DNA of 64,000 nucleotides, taken from Sialis fuliginosa (taxonomy: Eukaryota > Arthropoda > Insecta > Megaloptera > Sialidae). Below the pieces are notes generated by a model. That model made no database searches, was not told the origin of the DNA, and was given only the letters and a program-made list of their open reading frames with translations. The stretch spans positions 16,492,001 through 16,556,000 of the forward strand of contig OY540810.1 of assembly GCA_961205875.1 (NCBI GenBank). The letters run 5' to 3'. This document shows, one piece after another, positions 36,301-51,300 of the stretch (the stretch's first letter is position 1; the number at the start of each line of letters is the position of its first letter). Made by a program: the position numbers and the translations under genes.

Positions 36301-39300
36301 AAAAGTTAATCTTGGCGAGTAGATTTACTAAATACTCGCCATTGAATACATTCTTAAACCCTGAAACTCTGAAACATTTTTACCTGAAAATCCCTTTAAG
36401 ATATTTGACCATTTCCAGACTTTTGGAACAGCCTGTAGATATACCAACCTATAATATGAACTTTTTCACCGTTGAATTCCGCCGACTGCAATTCATAAAT
36501 TAACCATTGCAATTCCGTAGCAGGATCTGTACTGTTTAATAACAACCACCTAAAAATTAATGTATATTTAAATTTTATCCTCATTTGAAGTTAAAAGAAA
36601 AATTACCAGTTTTTATTATTGCAATAGTTCATATTAAGACTGATAAGCCGGAAGCCAGGTCTTACGAGGACCGAGTAAAATGCGCCTCTACGTAATGTGT
36701 GAGATACAGACGCTGGTAGCCAGTGTCGCCATTGCTCTTCTAGAACGTCGTACAACCAACTTATACTGTTTTCTGTCCCGTCCAAGAAAGGTGGCGGGAA
36801 ACTACAACAAATATATATACTTATAACTCTTTAACCAGTGGCATTCTCCACCCCTTGTATCCTTTCTTGTATCTACTCTTCTGCGAATATCTCACATACA
36901 AGGTGTGGTAAGTCTGGAAAATATCAAATTTCTCGAAAACGAAACATTTCTGAGAAAAATGTTTCGAACCAAAATTGTAGTTTTAAAAGTTCTATTCAAT
37001 GATTATAGCCCTCAATATGTCGACTCTTTTGTTAATTTATTACCATACTTCTGAAACTTCGTGAGTGACTACTTTTTGACGAGTCTAACAACTTTTTAAT
37101 TTGCGAAAATTCTTAAAAATGGGGCATTTTCGAACGTGCAGCCGCGGACTTTTCCGGGCGGCGGACTGAAAAAACGGCTCAAAATATTTGTCGGACAAAA
37201 TGGCCAATAGATTCTAACTAAGATAAAATGGTGAGAAAAAAAATGTCGGACAAAAATAGTGGGGTATCACCTAGTCTGCCATCTCCAACATATCAAAATA
37301 ACGAGGTTATTATAGTTTATTACCAGCTACCTGAAATTTGTAGGATTATTAAATAATTATTTTTACAATCCTTGATCATTTTGTCCGACAAATATCTTGG
37401 GCTGTTTTTCCAGTCCGCCACCCGGAAAATCCCGCGGTTGCACGTTCGATATTGCGAGGAAGCAAAAATACAAGTTTATAATAGTCAAACAAATATGTCG
37501 TTTTTACCAGAAACTCAACCTTTTGAGATATTTGACTGTTTCCAGACTTTTGGGAGAATAGAACTTTTAAAACCCTACAACTTTGGTTAAAAATATTTTT
37601 CTCAAAAACGTTTCGTTTTTGAGAAATTTGATCATTTCCAGACTTTTATATTCCCCTGTATAATATTTGCTTACCTATTAACAGGAACAGATTCATGATT
37701 CCCTAAAGCTGGGAAGATTGGAATCCCCGGGAACATGTCCGACATCTGTGTAACGGTCTCTTTGAGTATTTTTAAGTTCTCTTCGCGGGTCTGGTTCCAA
37801 ATATCATGCGGTGGTAAATCTCCCGTCCACAGAATGTAGTCGATATCCTAAAATAAAACCACAGTTAAACATTTTAGAGTTGAATTAAATAACGACAAAT
37901 CACGCATTACCGTATGTGTCTCCGCTATGTGTTTCAACATATTGTCAATCGTTATTTTTGGAGTATCGCATTTTCGGTAATCCCCCCACCTGTTGAATAA
38001 TAAAATATTTTAATTTTTTGATGAAGTAAAAATTAATTTAAAAAATTATTTTAAACTTACTTTCCCGCGGCTTGTTCTTTAGATTTAGCGGGCCCGTTCG
38101 TAAGCCGACAGCACAGTGGTTCGTTACAGTCAGCGTTACTTCCTTCGGCATAGTATGGGTCAAAATGGGTATCTGATAAGTGGAGTACTTTGAACGTTGG
38201 CGCTCCTGGCTAATAAATCAAATCAAAATAATTACCTATATACGAAACGAGGTACATAAATGGTTGGTACGTGACCTAACTTCAGAAAAGTGTTAAATAT
38301 AAATAATTAACGGAAAAAATCGGATTTCTACTGAAGATATGCAAATGTTAGTTTAGAAGAGAAGTACAGGGGTCGTTAATACATGGCCTAACTTCAGAAG
38401 AAGTGTCGAATGTTTTAAATTAGGTAGAGCATTTTTCGGTTTATCCTCTGAAGTTAGGCAAATATTAATTTAGAAATAGAATTATAGTTTTTTTATCTGA
38501 AAGTTCCCGATCTAGGTATAGTATTTTGTGAAATTAGATAACCAATCGGCTATTAATTGGGGTAGTCGAGTATTATTATTTAAAAAAAAGTACCTTTGGT
38601 AAGTCCATAGCCTTGAGTGGAGGCTTAGGGACTGGGGGGAACATGACGTCCCATTCATGGTATGGGTTGTAAACGTCTCCACAGGCGTCGCCGATTATGA
38701 AACTACACACTTCTTTAGGACCTGAAAATAACATTGATTTTGACTTCAATTTGTCCATCTAGATGTTAGGAAATATTTTTCAATAACAAATTATGCTATC
38801 GATTCAAATTTCAAAAGATTCAATACAAATTATAAAATGTTATATCCACTGTGACTGTTTTTGGTACCAATTAACGAAACCTCTAGTATACATTGTTGGC
38901 GGGGCGTTTTTATTTTGAGGGAAGAGGGTCACGATGATTTTTTATCAGGGCGGAGAGAAAATAAATAATTTAAACATTAATTGTAACATATTTTTTTATA
39001 AAAAATTGGTGAACCGCATATATTATAGATATTTGCCGCTTTTCATGACTAGCAAGCTAACAGCATCCCTATCAAAAATCGTAAAAGAAAAATGATATTG
39101 TCGGAAAAAAAAGTTTTAGTCGGCGAGCTCAAATTAATTTTCAATATGCTTAAGGACCCATCAGGTCCAGCGACAAGGAGGGGCTAGGGTTACAGCTATA
39201 CCAGGCCTCGGACTTTGGGGGCCTGATGAGATAAACGAAATCAGACATAATGGCACGACGTTAAAAAAAACCTGATGAAAATATCGGGCCAAAATGTTTC

Positions 39301-42300
39301 TATCGACATAAAAATGTAATACAGCCTCAAAATTTGTGAAAAATATCTATCCTCGAATCGATACGATGGTAACAATAAATTTAAAGTGAAGTTAGTGTGA
39401 CGATTACAATAAATAAATGAAAGATAAGTGTGTCGAATTTTGTGTCACTTACCAAGTTTACTGTGGCCCAGTACATAGACCACTCCACTGCTGAATAATT
39501 CCGTGATTCCTTCGCAGACGCGCGCCGTCTGAATGTTAAGTTGAACACAGAACTGATACACTGTTTGTTTAATTTCCTTCTCGGATTTTCCTTGCTTTAT
39601 GTAATGCAAAAGTAAACCGGCACCTTTAAAAATAAAAATGAATTAATGTACTGAATCGCTTACAACGGATTTGTAAATATTAAGATAAATATAATTTCGT
39701 TATCTTAAATAGTTACATCATTAAATAAAACACAAATATACGTCCATTTTATTAGGTAATTTTATATCAAGTTTAACATATTTAAATACTAAAATTCGGA
39801 ATATCAAATATTTCTTTACCTACGCAATTTTCAATAGATTACATAATAATTTATATATATGAGTACCTATTATAAACGAAGAGTGTTTCTTTATCTAGCA
39901 AATGAGTTTCAAATAATATGTCTTTATATGTTTTTTTTATTAAAGAACTATTTTGATTAAGGTATTTCTCGCTAAGTAATAAGGTTCGCTGTATAATAGA
40001 AAAAAAGAAATATTGAGCGATTCATGAAATTGAAACAAAATCAAGAATAAGCCCTTTTGTAAATAATTAAAATAAACGCAATATTTAATTTACTGATTTT
40101 ATTTTGACGATATCTTTGTTCACAGATGGTGAATCATTTCAGGATTTTTAATAGAGCTTTCTATAATTATTTTTTAGTTATTTAGAAAATTTGGGTTAAT
40201 TCTTGATTTTTTTCTGAATTTTTCGATAAATTTCAAGAATCGCGAATTTTTTTTATGTGACTCAACCTAGAGAAAAGTAGATACTTCTAGAAATAGAAAT
40301 TTAGATTCACAGGATTATTTTACCATTAGCGTGTTAAAAAAGGTAATGTAAGTATGCATTTGCTACTAACCTGCTTGGCAAGCAGTACAAGACACCTTTG
40401 ACATTAATGAATTCTCCACTTCAAACGCGACTTGTTTGAGATTTAATAACTTAAGAGCTTTGTTAAAAAACTGTGGCAGGTGCGTCGTCTTATCTTCTTC
40501 CCATAGTAACCTAGGCTTTTCAGTCTGAAACCAAAACAAAAATATTATCAGCAGTGATGAAATAGTACCCGCGTTTTATATATAAAAAACGCCTGCAGTG
40601 ACTTAAATATTAAAGTAAGATATAAAGTCTCACCAATTTTTATATAGAACTAATGGAATTCTATATATCTACTACACAGATGTTATTAAGATAGCGGTCG
40701 CTATAAATTCAGGGACCCCAAAACGTGTAATTCCATGCATTGAAATTCCCAATTCGAGTTTTTTTTGTTGTTTTAAAAAATAGAGTGACTCGCTTTCGCT
40801 TCTGACTTCAGTTTATTTCTTAGAAATGTATTCAGGATGCACATTTTTGCATTCTAGTTTCCGGTGGGTTGTTTATATACATTATATAGGTCGATTGCAA
40901 GTTGTTTGGTAAATATAAAAATTCGGCAGGTACAGCCAGTGGCGGGTTAAGAAAGGTTGAAACTGGGGGTGGAATGTTAGTTATGCCCCTCCCTCAATAG
41001 GAAATGACTTTTTCGTAATCAGGGCAAATTGGCACCCTCTAATATAACTTTTGTGCCCTCTTTGTGAAGTTCTATTTGTACTTGTATCACTTTTCAAACC
41101 ACATTAAGTTCTTCTGCCTCATTTTGGAACCCCCTTGTACCTTGGCACCCCGGGCGACTTTGTCCGCCTTTCTTAGTTCGCTAATGGGTACAATAATTTA
41201 TTATGGGTCAGTTTTAGTCATCACCAATCCGCCCTCGATTCAAACCAACGGGAAAAAGTACAGCTATTATAATCTGGCCAGATAAAGAAAATAAGTCTGG
41301 TGATGTCATTAAATACTACCAACTCTGATTTTTAAATCACAATTTTGCTAGGTCCATTAAAAGTTATTGTTTTCCCTACCTATATAAAAACAACTTTGAC
41401 CTTTTTTTTAAATATTTTAAAAATATAACTACCAGGGGCGTATTTAAGATGGTTTTCTAATTTTAAAATGATAACTATTATATTATGATAATTATTATTT
41501 TTATGGGATCTCCTGTGTTTTTTTACCTTCTGAATAAGCAAAATTTTACCCTATAATACAGCTATAGATAGTGTGTTATACAGTAGATATTTTAGATAAC
41601 TTCCTAGGAACTCGAGGTAAAGGAGGGTCCCGAGATGAGGAAATAAATAAAACATTGTAGGTATGTAAATTCGAAGATCTTTTTTACTCTTCAAATAGTT
41701 TTTGTGAAGACCTTTTTTTTGCTCTCACAATTGCTTGAAGGGCCAAAAAAAGGTTTTCAGATATTGTATGATAATTTTTTTTTAATTAATTTTTTTCTTT
41801 ATTCGACAAAAAAATAGGAGACCCCTGAAAATTTCTTTTGCCTAAGGCATAACGCGCTAATAGCTACATGTTACCAGAAATGTTTGTACCCAATGCGTAA
41901 TAAAGTCAGAGTAATAGAACCCAAACTATGAATTTATAAATAGAAAAATTCCATCTAAATATAACAATTAATTAAAATACAATGCACATATTTTGATAAA
42001 GAAATTATTGATCTATGATTAATCAAATGTTATGATAAACTATGTGCAATAAGTAGTTTGACTATAAGAAAGAATACAATGAAGGACAAGTGTATGGAAC
42101 AAGAGTCATTAACTAGAGGGAAAAAAACAATTGAAACAATTGCTGTAAAGTGCATAAACAATTGTTTTATTTATAAAGCAAATCAACGCGTAGTTGAATT
42201 GGATATATAAGAACTGTCGCATTCTTTCAATACCTCAAGCGGTATTTTTAATGAGTTAGAATATAATTGCATTAAAACACGCAGGGTCGTCTTAAGGAAG

Positions 42301-45300
42301 TTGGGACCATTGCTTTTTGTAGATTTCGATATAATAATAGCACAATTTATATATAAAAATTAAAAAAAAACACGCAGGGCCGTCTTAAGGAGGTTGGGAT
42401 GTTTTGTAGATTTTGATATAAATAAAATGTTTTGGTTAACACAATATTTCTACATACATAAAATATCTGCCACGGGACTCACTCTCAGTCAGTATTACGT
42501 ATAAGAAAGTCCCATGACACTCATTTTTTCTCTGTTATGAACCATTTGAAATATTTATTATTTTCTGTTATGAATCGTTTTAAATATAATTTTGAAAAAT
42601 ATTATTATTGTTTTTTGTTGATTGGTAAAAGAGAATGAAATGAATTGGACATAAATTATAAAAAAAATTACGATCTCTACAACTTTTATTGTAAACTTTT
42701 TTTTTGTTAGAAATATAATTTTAAGAAAGCGATTTTTTTTAACGAATAGAACATAAACATAAAAGATATTTTACAATCAAATTAATTTTCCAAAAGTACG
42801 TAAGAAAAGTCCGGTTAAGAGTACAAGATCATTTTTGTGGGGTTGTATAATAAATAGGTATACTTAATTTGTGCCCAAGGTCCATTAAGGCCTTAATACG
42901 TTTCTGTCAATAACACTAGAAGATAATTGCATATGTACACGGAATTTCACTTTCTTTTCTTCTTTACTACTCGTAGATACAGCGTGCGTCAAAACTAAAC
43001 CAAAATGTCACGAACTCCACTTTCATTTTGGATGTTTCAATTTGGAACAGTTCTTTCCCGTGTTTTACTTATTTTGACTATTAGCAAAGTGGGTAAGTAT
43101 TACCACGACGAAAATCGAAACCGATCATGATTATTTATTTTTTATTTTGATACTAGCGCATTGGAGCCGGTGTTACCCGGGGATATTAATTTAATTAAAC
43201 ATAAAGTGATCATGCTCGACCGACATGCCTACCCAACATGCTCACAACACATGATTCACCACGAATTGTTTTTTCCGACTTATACACCTAAACGTAACCT
43301 ATCGATTAGTGAAAACTGGAATAAAATTCGTCAAGTAGATACTAAGAAAATCGTGTAAAATTATATTTTCAAACTCCCAGGAAACACCTAAATAAATAAA
43401 TTGGTTAGCTACAATCATAATCAATTTCGATATTTTACCTTTCATGGAAGTGAAATGTTTCTTCATATTTTAATTTTCAATCTATATATTTTAAACTATT
43501 TAATTGTTAACATGTGTCAAAAATCATCAAATTGTTCGACAAAATATTTTAAAGTGACGTGCTTATAATGACCTAAATAAAATAAAATATTGAAACCTTA
43601 AATTCTTGTAAATTATAGAATTCTTTATTCCATGGCTAATGTTTTTATACATATAAATGACCGTTGTATACTGTCACATTATGGAAACAAAACATACCTT
43701 GATAAAGATTTTTTTAGTCTTTTGATGTTAAATCTTAAGTTTTCATAAAATATTAATAGTTATGATACTGCTCAGAAAAATTATCTAACTATTGGTGAAA
43801 ATCGCATTGAAATCGGTTAAGTAATTCCCGAGTCTATAAGCCTCATACAAACGAACATTCATTTTTATATATAGAGATTATGATAAATTACATTACAAAA
43901 ATGTATTAATTAACAGCCTTGGACGCAAAGTTCCTAGGGGTATATTCCAAAGTCGAAACAAATTTTGAGTGATGGTTTATTGATGGGTTATATATGTATA
44001 TTTAAGTATATAATATAGTGACGTAACCAGCGTTTGGGAGATGGAAGGGGGGGGGGGAGCAAATGATTATACCATATAACATATATTATGTAAAATATCT
44101 ATAATTTCGCTTGTTAATTCCCCTTTAGGGGGTAATTGGAATTGTATTCGAACAAAAACAAATAAACTCTTACAATTTTCCGGTATATTAATATAAAAAA
44201 AATCAACACCCCCCGCCTCTTCCACTGACAATGAATTCCATCTGAATCTATTAATATTATAATCAGTCAGGGGTGCCCGCTGAAAATTTTACTAGGGGGG
44301 AAGGGGCAAAGCTTGTAGACAAATAAAATTAGATCAATAAACTTTTTTTTTCACAAGAATATTATACAATACAATGGGAGGGGGGAGTGCCCCGTGTGAC
44401 CCCTCTGCAGATGCTCATAGAATCAGTCTAGACTGAAGCTGCGGCTAAAGTATTTTCTACGATCTTTTTTAATCACATGTTATAATTTGCACAAGTAATT
44501 AACATTACTTAAGCCAATTTACTTAAAGTTGAATAACACTATACTGTTGAAAAACATTAAAAAATATTCTAATAATCGACAGTGATGCGTTATAAAAGTC
44601 AGGGGCTCAAAGCAGAATAAATTCGGAGCCCCCATTTATCAAAAAAAAATGTTAATTACAATATCTGGAGATTGTCTTGCTCTTCTAGCTTTTTCGATGT
44701 GTATAATTTGTTGAAAAGCAAAAAAGGTCTTTACCAAAATTGTTTGAAAAGAAAAAAAATATGTTCACCAAAATACTTTGAAGAGAGAAAAAATGTCCTT
44801 CGTCCCCCGCCCCCTTACTTCGGGGTCCTGTGCAGTTACCTAAAGTGCCCACTGTAAAACGCGGCACTGAATCGACATTTCAAATCATAAAACTGTGATC
44901 ATACGAGAATTCAATTATTTTTATTTATTGACCTTCCATATCATGTCGTAATTCGTGATTAATTGCATAAAATGAGTTGGCAAGATTTTCTATACACATT
45001 ACATAACATCTATGCATTTGTGAAGACATTAAACAAATACTTACATGATAACGAAATGTTCTTGATCGTAAGAAAAAAGAAAACTTTTAAAACAAGTATG
45101 CAAATGATGAAAGAAAAACTTCCATAAGTTATCTTATCAATTGCATTTTAGTAAGTTTTTATCTGGCGAATCAAGAACAACAATTTATATTACAAAGGAC
45201 ACTCAAAACCAATTTAAATTAGAGTACAGTCAAATTGGCTGAAACTGAAATACAATGTACATAATTCGCGACTTGAAAAAAAATTTTAATTGTTTCTTGC

Positions 45301-48300
45301 TACGAGACATACTGCAAAAGTATCAAATTTTTTAAAGAGATCAGCAGATTTTAATTTAAAAGTAACTTATATTAATTAAATGCTTATTGTAAAGTATGTC
45401 TCGACAAATTGGGAATTTTTGGCAATTAAATATCATCAAGTTAGTACACTTAAGTAGTAAATATGTAATTTATATGGAAACATATGGGAACCTCAATTGA
45501 CTTAATAAGTAAATATATTGGTGTGTATTGAGTGATATCAGGCACATATTATTTTATACTACAATTTCCCCGTGGCTTCGGTTGCGTATATTTCAAAATC
45601 AGTGAATGCCCGTAATCCGTATACAACTTGCTCCTTAAGGTCGTAACTTTTTTATTATTTAGTATTATATAGTAAAAAATACTGTGTTATTTTATAATCG
45701 AAAATCAAAACGACATAGGTACTATTATCAATATGTTCAAATAAATAATATAAATAAACATTTTACGCATAGGCGGGGGCGTTCAGGGAAAATTTTTCAA
45801 GATGGGGACAGTTTGTAGACAAATATTTAAATTTATAAAATCTACATTAAAAATATATATAGTTACTTATATAATTTACACATTTATAAACTATGTGACG
45901 CTTTTTTTAGAGTTTTTAAATTTGACACAATTATACTATTCATATAGACTGGGAAAAATACCAAATTTTATTGAGATATGTCTACTCGTTTTGAAATTAC
46001 AGCTATGTAAAGTTTTCAAAAATTAGCCAAAAAATCGTGATGGAAATTTTTTGAAATGCTCTGGAAACTGATCTAATTGACCTAGAGAATTGGGCGGGAT
46101 GTCATTTTATAGCATATTTCACACTGATTCCAATGATATACAACACAATATGGATTAAGAAAAAAAAAGTTTTCAAAATCAAGGTCAAAATTTTGATTTT
46201 TAAATTCACAACAAGTGCGTTTCAAAAATTTTCAAATTAATACCAAGAATAGTCATTATAGTTGTGAATCATCTGGCTAAATATAAATGTGGAATGATAG
46301 TGGGTTCAATGTTAAAATAATTTAAGACCGGAGCTCGAATTTAAAATTTAGGCTTAAATTGGTAAATTTTACACATGATATAGTAGCTAGTTCAATGTAA
46401 TAAAAAGCTGTATTGTTATATTTTTAAGTACCAGTAACCCAAGTTTCAAAATTCCAATTTGATAATGTCAAACTATTCACGCATATAATGACATGTAAGC
46501 TGTGGTAAACCTTATTGGACCGGCTTTAGTTTAAATTAAAAATAAATAAATAAAGCTATCATCATTTTTGCTTGTTGCAAATAAATCAACATTACTACAA
46601 AAAATCTTCAGTTATAATTAAAAAAATATACAAACGTAAATCCTGTGACCCCGACTGGGAAAATTAATGTTTTTTTTGAAAATGAATTATGAATTCATGA
46701 ATAAAAATTTTGAAATGAAAGGCCTAAAAAATAAACTTTGTTATTATTTTTTCCCTATTTAAAGACTTAAAAAAGGTCGTTTAAAGAAATTTACATGATC
46801 AAAACAAAATTTCTTAAGCGGCTCGCAACAATTCCAGTCTAGGGATACGTAATAATGTGGGAGCCATGCTTCTGGGCAAGTAATAGCCTATTTTGAATTT
46901 AGTAATGCATTGTTACTTCATGTTAGTGTTTATGTTCATGCAAGTATAAATTTTAGTATTGTTGAATTTTTCACAGTCTACAGAGCGATTTTTAAATTCG
47001 AGCTTCAGTCTTAAATTATTTTAACATTGAACCCATTATCACCCCACATTTATAATTTGCCAGGTGATTCACAACTATAATGACTATTCTTCGTATTAAT
47101 TTGAAAACCGTACTTGTTGTAAAATTAAAAATCAACATTTTGACTTTGGTATTGAAAACATTTTTTTTCTTAACCCGTGTTGTGTTGTATATCATTGGAA
47201 TCGGTGTGAAATATGCTGTAAAATGACACCTTGCCCAATTCTCTAGGTCAATTAGATCAACTTCCAGAGCATTTCAAAAAACCATCACGGTTTTTTGGCC
47301 AATTTTTGAAAACTTTACATAGCTGTAATTTCAAAACGAGTGAACATATCTCAATATAATTCGGTATTTTTTCAAATCTATATGAACAGTACAATTATGC
47401 CAAATTTCATGAAAATCTGAGATAGTGAGGTAAATTTTTCATTAAAATTGTGTTAATTTGACATGGAATGACTCATTTTGAACACCCGTCCCCTCTTGTA
47501 ACGCCATGTAGACATTAACCATTGCCCCCTCCCCCCCCTAATGTTACGTAACATAGTATTATATTATTATATACATATATTACAAGTGTTGTTTAAATTA
47601 TTTCAACATACAATATTTTTAAGGGGTAATTTATTAATTTAAAATTCTATAAAAACTTAACTTTAAAACATTAATATAATTGTGAAGATAGATCTCATGA
47701 ATGATACAAAATTTTCATCTAATGTTATGATATATTAGAACACGACTTTAACATTCATTAAATTATTTGAAAATTAAATCCATTGTGTATGTGAGAGTTA
47801 AGAACGCAGCTTCGACGCTAAGCTGATACACGTTTACGTAACTGTAGTTAGTGTTAATAAACTGACTTACCTCATTAATTGGCGGTAATTCGTGATTGCC
47901 GGTGAAGTTGACGAGAATAGGTATGTTATCTTCTATTTTTGTCTTGTAATCCCACTGATCATAAAATGGATCTATTACTTCTATCGTTATGGGTTTACCT
48001 AAAATTGAAAAAACATATTTTACTATACTTTTGATCTGTTTTTGACGACTACCAAGTTCTCATTGACACAATTATTAATAATTGAATATGAACCTAATTC
48101 AGTATTATATGATAATCTTTTTTTAATTATAAAAACCGCAATAAAATGCACCAAAAAATTAGAAAATATTCCCAGATATAATAGAAAAAATATCAAATAT
48201 TTTATGCGCAGTGTAATTTTAAATCACGTACGGAAGTGGCACCAGTCTTGGCAAGGACCCCAGTAATGGTAAATTTTTAATTAAATGTACTGAATTAGAA

Positions 48301-51300
48301 ATATGTGTTGATATTTGATTACTACCATTTCTAAATATTAATCTAATATACACATTTAACTGTCTTACAGCGTGATTTGATGACAATCGGCCAATATGTG
48401 TCAAAATGGTGGACATTTAAACTAACTATTAGTATAATTTATTTATTAATTATTATATTATCATAGCAACTGTTATATTGTTTCAAATTTGACGATTCTT
48501 TCTTTTATATCTTTTGTGCCGTAGTACTTATCATTTTGTAATCATTAGCAAGTGTCCATCACTACGTGCTCATTACTGGTTTTACCTTTGCCATTACTGG
48601 AGAAAAAACATGAACAAAATAAAAGGCTATAATTTAAAAAACAAACTATATTTGCAGACTTTGGTAATTAAATTGATTAAATAAAGAGTTATTTGTTTTA
48701 TTAGTAACATGAGTTCATAAGAAATACAAAAAAAATCACAAAAACAGTAAACCTTGTTCTTTTAGCGGCCATAACTGGTACCTTTACCTTATACTGTTAT
48801 GTATTCACACATACTACATATTACATATACATACATTACATACATCCTGTATCACATACATATATCTAATAGCACATACAATACCCGCATTACATTTTTC
48901 AAAGACAGACATAACTACACATGAATATTATATTTCAAGTGATAAAGACACTCGCACCAAATCCTTATCATATATAATTTTTGCAGACTCTATAGCAAGA
49001 ACCAGATCAACAAGAGTCTAATGCATTTATTTGACAATGTATGTAATAGTGGCCTAAGTCACTTATTTTCTAATAGATGAACAACGTTTCGTAACATATT
49101 GTAATTATAAAATCTCTGTTTAATGTATGTAATTACCTATGTTAGTTTCACAGAACATACGTAGTTTCTTACTAGTTTCCTCTTGTGGTGTGTCTGGCTA
49201 TATATGTTCTGTGAAACTTATTCTTTTTAAATACAACTTGTTTATAATTTTTTAGAATAAAGTCGGGTGTCAATTTTTAAACTTTTATTTTTTCTGGTTA
49301 ATCACGGTTAGTAAACGAATGATTTATTTATTTATCCAAATTATCTAAGGCGCGATTTATACCCAAAAAGAATCTAATCGAGATAAATTATTGTTCCGCC
49401 ACTGCTCTATCTGCAAGTTATATCTAAGAGTTCCAGTTCGCAAATCGGTTTTCTTTCCGGTTCGATATCTGGTTAAATAAAAATAGTTTTTTTTTTAATA
49501 TAGAAAGCACCCGAATCAATTTCGCGGAAAGAAAGCGGTATTTTTTATTTAACTGTTTACACAAATAAATGCACTGTGAGATATAAACAATTAGTAACAA
49601 CATAATGAATAGGAAATTAAATGTTAATAATAAACAATGAGTTCACATAGTGACGCGCATATACGTCGTTGTTATATAAAACAAAACAATAATGTCCGAG
49701 TTACGGTTATTGAACATTTATAAAAGATCAAGTTTGCCGCGATTGACAATTTCAAAGCCAACATTGAATTCGATAAACTGACAATGAATAAATACACAAA
49801 ATGGAGCCTTGATAATTCCATTAAGGGTGTTTCCAGTCTAGAATTTTGAAAATATCGATTTTTTTTCTTCCGTATTTTTAAAGATTAGACTTTCAAAAAT
49901 ATATCCTCTAAAGTAATTTTTTAAATTTCAAATATTTACAGAGTTATAGCTATATAACAAGAAGAAGGCCCAATGTATGGAGCAGGAATCGCCGATTAAC
50001 GAAATGTACATAAGTACAGACTTTAAACGCGTTTTTCTCGAAACTACTTTTTCTAATACGTCTGGCGGGATTTCTCAAGTTCTAATAAACCGATTAACTT
50101 GAAATTTAGAATGGACCTTCATTACATATCCCTCTATTGTTGGAACTATAATTATGTCAATATTTTGTTTTTTACTATTTTAAAAAAATTCAAAACTTTG
50201 AAAAAAAGGGCAAAACATCACTTTTTTTTCAAACAGCCGCCATTTTGTGAAAAAAAATTATTTTTTTATTTCCGTAGTTCAGACGATAGCGACATTCTTA
50301 CTAATCAAGAAGGACGCATCCTTATTTTTCACTCCCCCACTTTACCAACCTGTAATTTTTTCAATTTAAAAAAAAAAATTTTTTTTTGAATTGTTAAAAT
50401 ATCAATTAATATTTAATAAAAAAATGGCTAGTAAAAATATTCTTAGGTTTTTTTTATCAAATTTTAAAAACACCCAAAATTTCTACCCCTAGACAAGAAT
50501 ACCTCCTTAACAATATACAATGTACAACATCTACATATGTTTATTCTCAGAATCCGATTTACCTATTATAAGATTAACTTCAGATTATAATATTTTATGA
50601 AAGAATTCGTTGAAATGCGGAAACAAATTCTATTCAACACGTCTCTTGAATCTCCCCTTTAAAAAAATAGTTATTTCAAAATATTTCATAAACAATTTTT
50701 GCTACAGTGTTCGTTATAATTTTCATTGAATGTACTAATTAAAAGCTACATTCTGAATTTTTTTTAGGTTTTTTGCATCGATAGTTTAGATTAGAAGGGA
50801 GGGGGGGGGGCTCTGATAACCACTATGAAAAACAAATACATTGTGACTTAACGTAAATCCGCCGTTAATAATAGTTATATTAGCATAGCATAAGTACAAA
50901 TTTTCGTAAAAGACACCAAAAAATTCGGAAAAAATCCTTAAGATTACGGAGACCTAACATTGCCGACTCAAGGATTCAGTGCTGCTGTATTAGTTCAATC
51001 TTGACCATTTTGACCTTTCAAATTTCTGAAAACGTATTTTGTAGGTGGAACCTCGGATTGCCTCGGAAGCACGAATTTAACGAAATATATACATATGTCA
51101 CACTTTGAAAGCTTATATTTCCTGAAGTGATAATTGTAGAGCAATGAAGTAAACGCCAATATATATATATATATATATAGCTTATATTATATAGACCATT
51201 ATTAACCCTTCATCCCTCAACCCTTAAATACAGAAGTATAAAAAAGTTAAGCTAATTTTCATAGGATTTTGTACTTCAATTCATTTTAAAACTTTCGTTG

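Noticed and set aside
39218..39262. CTGATGAGATAAACGAAATC as a hammerhead core
   Set aside because: The core words are present but stem II would be a single base pair and stems I and III do not form.
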